Below the pieces are notes generated by a model. That model ran no database searches, was not told the origin of the DNA, and saw nothing but the letters and a program-made list of their open reading frames with translations. This document shows, piece by piece, positions 56,919 to 64,000 of a stretch of 64,000 nucleotides of DNA. How positions within the stretch are numbered: position 1 is the stretch's first letter; the number at the start of each line of letters is the position of its first letter. The stretch lies in assembly GCA_947496175.1 (NCBI GenBank), contig CANMBU010000003.1:650334-714333 (forward strand), written 5' to 3'. This DNA is from an uncultured Roseovarius sp. GTDB taxonomy: Bacteria > Pseudomonadota > Alphaproteobacteria > Rhodobacterales > Rhodobacteraceae. The translations under genes were made by a program, and so were the position numbers.

Positions 56919-57991
56919 TATCCCATCGCTCCTGGGGCGCTTGATCTCGCGAAGCCCTGGAAGAAAGACTGGAAGTCCACGGCTTGTTCTGCGGTATCGA
57001 TCACTTCCCTCGCCATGTCCGAAAGCGACCCGTCCAGCAAGCGACGCATAACCGACCAGTCCGGATGGCGTGGCTCGTCCAGCGTATACATTTGCTCGGA
57101 CAGCTCGCGGAGTGGTGCAACCTCATGCCGGGGTGCAGTAAAACTGATTGGACCGTCGGGGATCTGAGCGCCAAATCCGCCTTGCCCGGACAGGGCAAGG
57201 TGCCAGTTCAGCATGAAATACGGATGATAGGCGTCTGAACGCCAGCCAATGTCGTCTTCGCGGATCGCAAAGTAACGGGTTTGCTCGGCCAGCCATCCAT
57301 CCCAGCTTTGCGGCGGCGTGACCCCGGCAAAGCGCAGGGCGATGCAAATCTCTGCCAGCAGATCGATGTTCAGCTCAAGATAGGCCAAAGTACCTGCGAA
57401 GGTCAGACTTTGGATCGACTTTTCATCAAGGCAGGGATCCTTCAGACCATAGTCGGACAAGTAGAACACGATGTGCGTCAGCTCATAAGCGGCCTTCTTA
57501 TTGGGTATCGCAAACGTTTCCGACCGTGTCGTGAAATCGCGCAACCGGTCATCCAGTCCCGGGTCGCGGGACACGGGATCCACCCCGCGGCGCAGGCACA
57601 AACGCCGTGCCTCAGCACGCTGCAAGTCTGACAGTTCAGCACCCACAAACCCTTGCTTTGCAACCCATTCCACTGCGGCTTCCGCACGGTCTCCTGGCAA
57701 TCCAAGGTCCTCAAGATCAAGACACATCGACAGTAAAAAACGATAATATTGCGGGAAAAAACTGAGGCGTTTTTCGATGGTGGTGTAGAAGTCATCGAAG
57801 GGCGCAAGCGAGGCCAAAGGCAACTCAAAGCCGCAGCTTTGATAGATGTTGAGCAACTCTGCGTTTTCCTTGAGCCAGAATACATCCTGCTGCGGACGGC
57901 GCTGCGACACAAACCGCTCTAGCAGTGCCGCCTGACGCGACTCAGGCGTCGATTGGCGGAACGGAAAATCGAAGTGAACGATGGATCCCAT
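56918..57991 (-). CDS. Unknown 357-aa protein between repeat peptide and exporter
   Basis: No family recognised with confidence. It is soluble, apparently mostly helical and rich in Leu and acidic residues. Visible stretches: an N-terminal HFDFPFRQ, YYRFLLSMCLDLEDLGLP, AAYELTHIVFYLSDYG near the middle, AYHPYFMLNWHLALSG, and five cysteines spread along the chain. Conserved-looking His, Tyr and Asp clusters hint at an enzyme or binding fold, but no known motif is seen. ATG 57991 has GGAAGG seven to nine bases upstream and is preferred to the ORF-track start. It begins 45 bases after the repeat-peptide stop and overlaps the exporter start. Confidence 0.75.
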   Translation of the reverse strand: MGSIVHFDFPFRQSTPESRQAALLERFVSQRRPQQDVFWLKENAELLNIYQSCGFELPLASLAPFDDFYTTIEKRLSFFPQYYRFLLSMCLDLEDLGLPGDRAEAAVEWVAKQGFVGAELSDLQRAEARRLCLRRGVDPVSRDPGLDDRLRDFTTRSETFAIPNKKAAYELTHIVFYLSDYGLKDPCLDEKSIQSLTFAGTLAYLELNIDLLAEICIALRFAGVTPPQSWDGWLAEQTRYFAIREDDIGWRSDAYHPYFMLNWHLALSGQGGFGAQIPDGPISFTAPRHEVAPLRELSEQMYTLDEPRHPDWSVMRRLLDGSLSDMAREVIDTAEQAVDFQSFFQGFARSSAPGAMG

Positions 57992-58036
57992 GAATGATAC
58001 CTTCCTTAACAACCAAATTCCGTTCCGCTGAGCCGG

Positions 58037-58328
58037 TTACAGGCTCGATGTGAAGGCGTGGACAGCGTCGCCCTCAACCGCCTCGGAGGCGCGGACAGGG
58101 CCGAGGCTTGATGTGAAAAGCTCAACTGCGTCGCCTTCTGTTGTCTCAGACGCCCGGACTGGACCAAGGCTGGAGGTGAAAAGTTCCACCGCATCGCCGT
58201 CCATATCTGAGGAAGTCACGGGCGTGAGCGACGATGTGAACGCCTCAGTGCCCTGCCCCATATGTGCGTCGGCTGCTGTCACAGGCCCCAGCGATGAGGT
58301 GAACGCCTCAACTGCGGACCCGTCGAAC
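58037..58328 (-). repeat. Five in-frame degenerate repeats of about 63 bp
   Basis: Codon-level tandem repeats coding (A/T)(V)(E/H)(A/L)FTSSLGPV plus linker. The third and fourth units are closest. Because synonymous positions differ widely, DNA-level identity is low while the peptide motif is fixed. Confidence 0.85.
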
Positions 58329-58390
58329 ATGTCGGCGCTTGTGTCTTCTGTGGTGTTGTACGAAATATTTTCTTTACGAAGTGCTACCAT
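58037..58390 (-). CDS. Five-repeat peptide (candidate multi-core precursor)
   Basis: 117 aa with no signal peptide or membrane helix and no Cys. After a 25-residue polar leader, F-T-S-S-L recurs at residues 30, 51, 71, 92 and 113 (spacing 21, 20, 21, 21); the first four are followed by GPV or TPV and an acidic linker (RASETTEGDAVE), and the fifth ends the protein. The FTSSL copies use five different codon sets, so the amino-acid motif is under selection rather than freshly duplicated. GGAG lies seven bases before the ATG. A GAGCC/GGCTC hairpin spans the stop. Function unknown; precursor of a modified peptide, or a multivalent binding protein, are both possible. Confidence 0.85.
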   Translation of the reverse strand: MVALRKENISYNTTEDTSADMFDGSAVEAFTSSLGPVTAADAHMGQGTEAFTSSLTPVTSSDMDGDAVELFTSSLGPVRASETTEGDAVELFTSSLGPVRASEAVEGDAVHAFTSSL

Positions 58391-58481
58391 AGGTCATCTC
58401 CTTTTTTGCGGCAGTGCCGGTGAGTGTCTAAACCGTTACACGGCAATCGGGTCACAACAACAAAAAAACAACTCAAGGTTG

Positions 58482-58490
58482 TTATCCACA
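58482..58490 (+). promoter_or_regulatory. Perfect DnaA box TTATCCACA
   Basis: Exact match to the strong DnaA-binding 9-mer, 92 bases upstream of the repeat-peptide ATG. A reverse near match follows 13 bases later. Confidence 0.7.
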
Positions 58491-58503
58491 TAGGTCTCAG
58501 GCC

Positions 58504-58512
58504 TGTGGATGA
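58504..58512 (-). promoter_or_regulatory. Near-consensus DnaA box TCATCCACA
   Basis: Minus-strand 9-mer with one mismatch to TTATCCACA, facing the box at 58482. Confidence 0.5.
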
Positions 58513-58571
58513 CTTCTCAGAGCATTGATGATCAGAGACTTGATGTCCGAAAAAACTTGCCGAAAAAAATT

Positions 58572-58580
58572 TTATCCACA
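58572..58580 (+). promoter_or_regulatory. Perfect DnaA box TTATCCACA
   Basis: Second exact match, 90 bases (between eight and nine helical turns) from the first and in the same orientation. It follows an A/T run. A weaker minus-strand match, CTATTCACA, lies at 58616-58624. Confidence 0.7.
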
Positions 58581-58726
58581 TGGGTAAAGTTGCAAGCTCA
58601 GCCTTAACGGCGCTGTGTGAATAGACGAATCAACCTGAAGGTGAGTTGTGATTTGCTGCCGACCTGCAGCCTCACCTTGCCAGAGCGCGCAGACTGGGCG
58701 ATAGACACGTAGCAAAGGGAGGCCAC

Positions 58727-59509
58727 ATGAAAGTCGCGAGCTTCAACATAAATGGCATCAAAGCACGGCTGCCCGCCTTGCTTGACTGGCTGAAAGAGGC
58801 CGAGCCAGACGTTGCGATCCTGCAAGAAATCAAATCCGTTGACGAAGGGTTCCCTCGCGAGCCGATTGAAGAGCTTGGCTATCAGGTCGAAACCCACGGG
58901 CAAAAAAGCTTCAACGGCGTGGCGCTCCTGTCAAAAATGCCGCTTGAGGATATACGCCATGGATTGCCGGGCGATGAGACGGACGAACAGGCGCGCTGGA
59001 TTGAGGCCACTGTCGTCGGAAAAAGCAAAGCCCTGCGGATTTGTGGCCTCTACCTTCCAAACGGCAATCCGGCCCCGGGACCAAAGTATGACTACAAACT
59101 CGCCTGGATGGCGCGGCAGAAAGCGCGCGCCGAGGAATTGCTGGAACAAGAAGAGCCATTCCTGATGGCAGGCGACTACAATGTAATCCCGCAGGATGAG
59201 GATGCCAAACGCCCCGAAGCTTGGACCACTGATGCGCTCGCCCTGCCCCAAAGCCGGGCGGCCTTCCGTGATCTTGTGAACCTTGGATTTACAGAAGCGT
59301 TTCGGGCTCGAAACACCGCGCCGGGGCACTACACATTCTGGGACTACCAAGCCGGGGCATGGAATCGCGATGACGGGATACGGATTGACCACTTTCTACT
59401 CAGCCCCGAAGCCGCTGACATGATGCAGGATTGCGGCATCGACAAGGGCATTCGCGGGCGCGAAAAGCCCTCAGATCACGTGCCGATCTGGGTGGTGTTT
59501 GCGCTTTGA
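58727..59509 (+). CDS. xth: Exodeoxyribonuclease III / AP endonuclease
   Basis: 260-aa Mg-dependent base-excision repair nuclease. ASFNINGIKARL, LQEIKSVDEGFP (catalytic Glu), MAGDYNVIPQDEDAK and DDGIRIDHFLLS with the terminal SDHVPIWV are the EEP-family motifs in order. GGGAGG lies seven bases before ATG. Monocistronic. Confidence 0.96.
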   Translation: MKVASFNINGIKARLPALLDWLKEAEPDVAILQEIKSVDEGFPREPIEELGYQVETHGQKSFNGVALLSKMPLEDIRHGLPGDETDEQARWIEATVVGKSKALRICGLYLPNGNPAPGPKYDYKLAWMARQKARAEELLEQEEPFLMAGDYNVIPQDEDAKRPEAWTTDALALPQSRAAFRDLVNLGFTEAFRARNTAPGHYTFWDYQAGAWNRDDGIRIDHFLLSPEAADMMQDCGIDKGIRGREKPSDHVPIWVVFAL

Positions 59510-59622
59510 ATGGCGATCAATAGCTTTGGCGCGTCCGTTGAAAGCGCATATGCCGATGTCTTTGTACAAGACTGAAAGATGACGAGTTGCAAAGCCTGGG
59601 CGGGCTGCTCCGCCACCAAGCT

Positions 59623-59781
59623 TCACATTCCAATAATTCCAAACGCATAAATTCCGGATGTCAGAAAAACAATTCCAGAGACATAGTCAGTCATTTTACG
59701 CGGTTGTTTTTTAGGGGCCATGGTCCAGTCAGACCATTTGTTGTGGTTTTCTTCTTGGTCGACAGTGTCCCAGTAGTTCAT
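59623..59781 (-). CDS. Small single-helix membrane protein, unknown
   Basis: 52 aa: MNYWDTVDQEENHNKWSDW, a basic KKQPRK patch, and a C-terminal hydrophobic helix (YVSGIVFLTSGIYAFGIIG). GAGAGAGG five bases before ATG 59781 is a strong ribosome site. The tail-anchored layout recalls small respiratory-complex subunits, but I cannot assign it. Confidence 0.55.
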   Translation of the reverse strand: MNYWDTVDQEENHNKWSDWTMAPKKQPRKMTDYVSGIVFLTSGIYAFGIIGM

Positions 59782-60008
59782 AGCAGCCTCTCTCGGTGCC
59801 CCCACCAAGGCTTACTAGACACCTCAGAAATATGTCAAAAATGAGGCAAGTGAGGCAGAAATTGGGTCTACGCCCCAAGCATTTACATGCATTCTTCGCG
59901 CTCATACATCAATCACCTCCTGAGGCTCACATTGTCCACAAACTTGAATAAATGCAGAGGTCAAACTTCACACATAAAGTTTAGGCTTACTGGCGACGAA
60001 GATAATTC

Positions 60009-61169
60009 TCACTGCGTCACATCGTGACTGTAGATCCAGTCAAACTGGCCAATCATACGGCCCGGAGCGACAAGACCACCAAGTTTCAGCCCTGCATGCG
60101 CCATGCCCCGCAAAGGTCGAAACGACAAATGATACTTCCAGGCGTTCTTGCTGGCAGCCATAACGATGCGCGCTGTGCGGTCTTTGCGTAGCTCTTGATA
60201 TCGGGTCAGTGCTGACGAGATATCAAAAGCCGCGTTCAGGCACTTACCGAGCGTCCAGGCATCCTCCAGCGCCATGTTCGCTCCTTGCGCCAGAAATGGC
60301 AGCGTGGGGTGCGCCGCGTCGCCCAGCAACGCAACATTTCCAGATTGCCAGCTTGGGGCCACCGGATGCCGGAACAACCCCCAAAGATTGACCTGCTCCA
60401 CACGGCTCAAAAGCGCCTGAGCATCCGGCCCAAAGTCAGCAAAGACTGCCCGCATTGCATCGGGATCATCCTGCTGGCTCCAGCTCTCGGCCACCCATTG
60501 CGTGCGTTCTTCTACGGCGACAATGTTGCGCAACCTGCCCTGCCGCAGCGGATAGGTCACGATATGGCGGCGCGGCCCCATGTAGAGATCGACCATATGC
60601 GCGGCCTCGGTTTCCGGGACGACAGCGCGCCAGGCGACTTGCTGCGTGAAAAACGGTGCAACTGTGCCATTGAGCGCCGCGCGGGCAACTGAATGCAAGC
60701 CGTCCGCGCCAATGACCAGGTCTGCGCTATGGGTGTGCCCATCGCGATCCGTGACTGTTGGCGTCGTTCCCGGTGCAACATCCGTGACGTGAGCTCCAGT
60801 GCTGACCTCCACACCGCTTTGCACAGCCGCACCAAGCAAGAGATTCAGCAGATCCGCGCGATGCACGAAATAATAGTCACTCTGCCCGGAAAGTCCGAGG
60901 TCGAGTGTCGTCACAAGCCTGCCGGAGTAGTCGCGCAATCGAATATGGGTGCCTTGCGAGCTGGTCGCGCGCAGGCGGTCCCCAAGCTCCAGCGCCTTGA
61001 GAACGACAAAACCGTTTGGACTGACCTGAATACCAGCGCCCACTTCGGTGATCTCAGGTGCCTGTTCCAATACACGCACAGAGGCCCCCTGCCGACGCAG
61101 CACCAGGGCGGCAGCCAGTCCACCAATGCCTGCACCGATCACGACAACGTTGAGACCCGCTAAATCCAT
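60009..61169 (-). CDS. FAD-dependent monooxygenase (salicylate hydroxylase-like)
   Basis: 386-aa class A flavoprotein hydroxylase. VVVIGAGIGGLAAALVLRRQGASVRVLE is the FAD-binding Rossmann loop, DLVIGADGLHSVAR is the second dinucleotide motif, and LLGDAAHPTLPFLAQGANMALEDAWTL contacts FAD. Substrate is probably an aromatic acid but is not predictable. ATG 61169, with AAAGGA upstream, is preferred; the ORF-track start lies six codons earlier, close to the dksA terminator. Confidence 0.88.
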   Translation of the reverse strand: MDLAGLNVVVIGAGIGGLAAALVLRRQGASVRVLEQAPEITEVGAGIQVSPNGFVVLKALELGDRLRATSSQGTHIRLRDYSGRLVTTLDLGLSGQSDYYFVHRADLLNLLLGAAVQSGVEVSTGAHVTDVAPGTTPTVTDRDGHTHSADLVIGADGLHSVARAALNGTVAPFFTQQVAWRAVVPETEAAHMVDLYMGPRRHIVTYPLRQGRLRNIVAVEERTQWVAESWSQQDDPDAMRAVFADFGPDAQALLSRVEQVNLWGLFRHPVAPSWQSGNVALLGDAAHPTLPFLAQGANMALEDAWTLGKCLNAAFDISSALTRYQELRKDRTARIVMAASKNAWKYHLSFRPLRGMAHAGLKLGGLVAPGRMIGQFDWIYSHDVTQ

Positions 61170-61184
61170 ATGTCCTTTTGAAAG

Positions 61185-61213
61185 CAAAAACGCCGGAGCA
61201 AAAGCCCCGGCGT
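61185..61213 (-). terminator. dksA: Rho-independent terminator of dksA
   Basis: On the minus strand ACGCCGGGGC-TTTT-GCTCCGGCGT forms a ten-base stem with one G-U pair, followed by TTTTT. It lies 29 bases after the dksA stop and ends 15 bases before the monooxygenase ATG. Confidence 0.9.
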
Positions 61214-61241
61214 CTGAATTTCTGTTTGTCCTGGCACGATA

Positions 61242-61664
61242 TCAGTCGTCGCGATGCACTTTTTCACGGCGCTCGTGGCGTTCTTGCGCCTCAAGGCTCA
61301 TGGTTGCGATCGGACGTGCGTTCAGCCGTTTCAGGCTGATCGGCTCTCCGGTGACTTCGCAATAGCCATACTCGCCTTCATCAATGCGCCGCAGAGCGGC
61401 GTCAATTTTGGCGACAAGCTTGCGCTGGCGGTCCCGTGTCCGCAATTCCAATGCGCGGTCTGTCTCTTCACTTGCCCGGTCTGCAACATCAGGGATCGCC
61501 CGTGTGCCATCCTGCAGCCCCTCGATCGTGTCGCGACTGTCTTCGAGCAGTTCACTTCTCCAGTTAATCAGCTTGCGTCGGAAATATTCCAGCTGACGGT
61601 CGTTCATAAACGGTTCGTCTTCTGCTGGGGCATAGTCTTCTGCAAGAAAGACTTCAGCTTTCAT
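61242..61664 (-). CDS. dksA: RNA polymerase-binding regulator DksA
   Basis: 140 aa. It acts in the RNA polymerase secondary channel with ppGpp. The coiled coil is FMNDRQLEYFRRKLINWRSELLEDSRDTI to VADRASEETDRALELRTRDRQRKLVAKID, with the tip Asp-x-x-Asp-x-Ala (DVADRA). The zinc finger keeps only one of four cysteines (YGYCEVTGEPISLKRL), as known for Rhodobacter DksA. ATG 61664 with GAGGGAG upstream is the start; the ORF track begins 38 codons early. Confidence 0.93.
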   Translation of the reverse strand: MKAEVFLAEDYAPAEDEPFMNDRQLEYFRRKLINWRSELLEDSRDTIEGLQDGTRAIPDVADRASEETDRALELRTRDRQRKLVAKIDAALRRIDEGEYGYCEVTGEPISLKRLNARPIATMSLEAQERHERREKVHRDD

Positions 61665-61855
61665 GTCAGCTCCCTCATCAAGGCCAAGGTCTTGCATATC
61701 CGTCTCCTGCGACCGCGGCTCCCACGCGCACCGGATATACCTGCCGCAAGGGAATGTCACTACACAATCAACCTCCATTGAAGTGTAATCATTGAAATAA
61801 TAGGGTGCGCGCGAATTTACAGTGGTTTGTCATCACAAAAAGGCCAAGACACGAC

Positions 61856-62698
61856 ATGAAGTTCACAGGAACGGATGCCTATATCGCCACCGACGACCTC
61901 ACAGTGGCCGTAAATGCCGCGGTGACGCTTGAACGCCCTTTGCTTGTCAAAGGCGAGCCAGGAACAGGCAAAACCGAGCTCGCGCGGCAAGTGGCCGAAG
62001 CGCTTGGGCTCTCCATGCTGGAGTGGAACATCAAATCCACCACCAAAGCGCAGCAGGGTCTTTATGAATATGATGCGGTGTCCCGCCTGCGCGACAGCCA
62101 GCTTGGCGAAGCGCGCGTGCATGACGTGAAAAACTACATCAAGAAAGGCAAGCTTTGGCAGGCTTTTGAGGCGGACGAAAAAATTGTTTTGCTGATTGAT
62201 GAAATCGACAAGGCCGATATCGAGTTTCCCAATGATCTTCTGCAAGAACTCGACCGGATGGAGTTTCATGTTTACGAGACCGGTGAAACCATTCAGGCGC
62301 GCCAACGCCCGATTGTGATCATCACCTCAAACAATGAAAAAGAACTGCCAGACGCCTTTCTGCGCAGGTGTTTCTTTCACTACATCCGGTTTCCTGACTC
62401 TGAAACGATGAAAAAAATCGTCGAGGTGCATCACCCGGGCATCAAGGACAAGCTCCTGACCGAGGCGCTGACGCAGTTTTACGAGATTCGTGAGCAATCG
62501 GGGTTGAAGAAAAAGCCATCCACATCCGAAGTTTTGGACTGGTTAAAGCTCATTCTGGCCGAAGACCTGACAGCAGAAGACCTCAAACGCGATGGCGCGG
62601 ATGCGCTGCCAAAACTGCATGGCGCATTGCTCAAGAATGAGCAGGATGTGCATTTGTTTGAGCGGCTGGCCTTTATGGCGCGGCGTCAACAACGCTGA
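61856..62698 (+). CDS. MoxR-family AAA+ ATPase
   Basis: 280 aa. Walker A is GEPGTGKTEL, Walker B is VLLIDEIDKAD, followed by the sensor-1 IVIITSNNEKELPDAFLRRCFFHY. The C-terminal lid is short. MoxR ATPases usually act with a VWA-domain (CoxE-like) partner in metalloprotein maturation; no such partner follows here, and the next genes are unrelated. Divergent from dksA. Confidence 0.9.
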   Translation: MKFTGTDAYIATDDLTVAVNAAVTLERPLLVKGEPGTGKTELARQVAEALGLSMLEWNIKSTTKAQQGLYEYDAVSRLRDSQLGEARVHDVKNYIKKGKLWQAFEADEKIVLLIDEIDKADIEFPNDLLQELDRMEFHVYETGETIQARQRPIVIITSNNEKELPDAFLRRCFFHYIRFPDSETMKKIVEVHHPGIKDKLLTEALTQFYEIREQSGLKKKPSTSEVLDWLKLILAEDLTAEDLKRDGADALPKLHGALLKNEQDVHLFERLAFMARRQQR

Positions 62699-62832
62699 AC
62701 AAACAGCTGGAAAATAAGGAACAGTCTAGACAGACAAGGTCCTGTCGCTAACATAAACATGTTCTGCGGCACAGCTGCTCTCGGCTGCGGACATGATATG
62801 AGACCTGACGACGGCCCAAGCCGGGAGAAGAT

Positions 62833-63045
62833 ATGACGTGTTTGACGATGTGCGCCATCGCCACATTTGGCGGTGTGATGTCCGAACTGAACCACATTTA
62901 TACCTTCATTGCTCCCAAGAACGGGCCGAAACAATCTGCAGTCTGGTCGGATATTGTTGGCGGTACGGTGCCTAATACCGTGCTGGCCGATTCTCTGGGA
63001 TTTGGGTGTTTTAGCGCTCGGATTGCCTGTGATCAGAAGCAGTGA
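62833..63045 (+). CDS. Possible small protein, unknown
   Basis: 70-aa ORF with GGGAGAAG six bases before ATG, ending eight bases before the next gene. The sequence (ELNHIYTFIAPKNGPKQSAVWSDIVGG) is not recognised and has no membrane segment. It could be real or chance. Confidence 0.3.
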   Translation: MTCLTMCAIATFGGVMSELNHIYTFIAPKNGPKQSAVWSDIVGGTVPNTVLADSLGFGCFSARIACDQKQ

Positions 63046-63052
63046 GGGTTTG

Positions 63053-64000
63053 ATGCGCCGTTTTATTTTGCCACTTTGTTTTGCTTTGGGCGCCTGTGCC
63101 GGAGCGCCAGTTCAGGAGACACCTTCGCGCGCGGCCACGCCCGAAACGTCATCCCTGCCCGCGATGAAGACGTTTGCCGTGGCGCGCCCAACCGCGCCGC
63201 AAAGGTCGAACCGGGATATCGCCCGCGATTTTCTAGATCTGGCATTTCAACTGGAGTCAGGGCGCCAACTGGAGGTGCTCTCACGGTTTGAAGGACCAAT
63301 CTCAATTCGTGTCACCGGAAGCCCCCCTCCAACCCTGATCCCGGATCTCAACCGCCTGGTCAAACGCCTGCGCGATGAGGCCGGAATAGATATCGCCCGT
63401 GTACGCTCGGAGTCGTCCAACATCACCATCGAGGCCGTGTCGCGCGCCGAGATCCGCAGGCACCTGCCAAAGGCGGCTTGTTTTGTTGTGCCCAATATCG
63501 ATCGGCTGTCGCAATACCGCGCCGCCCGCAACAGCCGGGCCACAAACTGGAGCCTGCTGCAAACGCGTGAAAAGCTGGCGATTTTCCTGCCCAATGATGC
63601 CTCTCCCCAGGAAGTGCGCGATTGCCTGCACGAAGAACTGGCCCAAGCCCTTGGACCGCTGAACGATCTTTATCGCCTGCCCGACAGTGTTTTTAACGAT
63701 GACAATGTACATACGGTTCTGACCGGGTTCGACATGCTGATCCTGCGCGCGTTTTACGACGCCGATCTGCAATCTGGCATGACTCGCGCTCAGGTGGCGG
63801 CAAAGCTTCCAGGCATTCTTGCTCGGCTGAACCCACGCGGGGAACGGATTGCGTCAAACCCGGCCCCATCGACGCCTCGGGTTTGGATCAACGCAATCCA
63901 AACCGCTCTTGGACCCGGCGCGCGCCATGCGCAACGCCTTGGCGCTGCCACCACGGCCCTGCGGACCGCCCAATCAGAAGGCTGGACGGATCACCGCCGT
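63053..64000 (+). CDS. DUF2927-like lipoprotein (partial, 3' end off window)
   Basis: 316 codons visible up to the right edge. The signal peptide RRFILPLCFALGAC has a lipobox with Cys15. The soluble part contains SNRDIARDFLDLAFQLESGR, CLHEELAQALGPLNDLYRLPDSVFNDD and HTVLTGFDMLILRAFYD. The HEE segment recalls a degenerate zinc-protease helix, as in the DUF2927 family as I remember it. Function unknown. Confidence 0.75.
   Translation, partial: MRRFILPLCFALGACAGAPVQETPSRAATPETSSLPAMKTFAVARPTAPQRSNRDIARDFLDLAFQLESGRQLEVLSRFEGPISIRVTGSPPPTLIPDLNRLVKRLRDEAGIDIARVRSESSNITIEAVSRAEIRRHLPKAACFVVPNIDRLSQYRAARNSRATNWSLLQTREKLAIFLPNDASPQEVRDCLHEELAQALGPLNDLYRLPDSVFNDDNVHTVLTGFDMLILRAFYDADLQSGMTRAQVAAKLPGILARLNPRGERIASNPAPSTPRVWINAIQTALGPGARHAQRLGAATTALRTAQSEGWTDHRR

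Larger units (their letters stand above)
58391..58726. other. Gene-less stretch between repeat peptide and xthA, with DnaA boxes
   Basis: About 336 bases of divergent promoter region with A-rich runs (CAACAAAAAAACAAC; CCGAAAAAAATTTT), two perfect DnaA boxes and near matches. No RNA gene or ORF with a ribosome site was found. Confidence 0.6.

Noticed and set aside
58037-58328. CRISPR-like or non-coding tandem array
   Set aside because: Units differ at many synonymous positions, keep the reading frame and have no spacer/repeat structure.
58050-58493. 147-aa plus-strand ORF with repeats opposite the repeat peptide
   Set aside because: Its repeats are the complement of the FTSSL units. The minus-strand frame has a good ribosome site, operon context and motif conservation despite codon divergence; this one has not.

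Overview
The window looks like chromosomal DNA of a marine alphaproteobacterium of the family Rhodobacteraceae/Roseobacteraceae. Pointers are the IspD-IspF fusion, the long iscR-suf operon interleaved with lineage-type hypothetical genes, a DksA with one remaining zinc-finger cysteine, an IscR without the three-cysteine cluster, a double-length dCTP deaminase, HemB without zinc cysteines, and the yceD-rpmF-plsX-fabH-ihfA-merR and argS-SPOR-nagZ-scpA-scpB blocks. Apart from one short AT-richer islet, the sequence is GC-rich and densely coding. I saw no CRISPR array, phage or insertion sequence. All calls come from reading the translations; no search was run.

Layout. 1-3.3 kb: dusB (cut by the left edge), divergent from ispDF-pgpA-cinA. 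3.3-10 kb: an MmgE/PrpD-ratA pair, a two-helix potassium channel and an RND efflux adaptor/pump pair. 10.1-12.9 kb: tRNA-Cys and tRNA-Arg bracket a two-gene islet (glycosyltransferase-like protein plus sugar epimerase). 13.0-13.3 kb: a small membrane-protein gene broken by one stop codon. 13.3-22.4 kb: a minus-strand Fe-S assembly operon, iscR - cysteine desulfurase - sufB - three unknown genes - sufC - sufD - two YIP1-like genes - sufS, with an Irr-box-like palindrome upstream of iscR. 22.6-28.6 kb: alpha/beta hydrolase, small unknowns, mfd and a membrane protein that I remember being annotated as SufBCD-associated. 28.7-33.7 kb: hemB, a SYLF lipoprotein, usg and gyrA. 33.8-38.1 kb: a glycan-initiation locus (membrane protein, epimerase, PglC-type sugar transferase, PglF/WbpM-type dehydratase). 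38-46 kb: uup, olsB-like, bamE, yceD-rpmF-plsX-fabH-ihfA-merR and tRNA-Pro. 46-56 kb: dcd, scpB-scpA-nagZ-SPOR-argS, antiporter, dgt and divergent iscA. 56-64 kb: an EamA exporter, an unknown 357-aa protein and a five-repeat peptide gene in one operon, a DnaA-box cluster, xthA, an FAD monooxygenase, dksA, a MoxR ATPase and a DUF2927-like lipoprotein cut by the right edge.

The strongest candidate for an undescribed system is at 56.0-58.4 kb. A 117-aa peptide repeats FTSSL five times at 20-21 residue spacing, each copy spelled with different synonymous codons, and the last copy ends at the C-terminus. It is followed by a gene I cannot assign and a DMT-type exporter whose start overlaps that gene's stop. 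This resembles a multi-core precursor, processing-protein and exporter operon; the function is inference. Two perfect DnaA boxes lie directly upstream.
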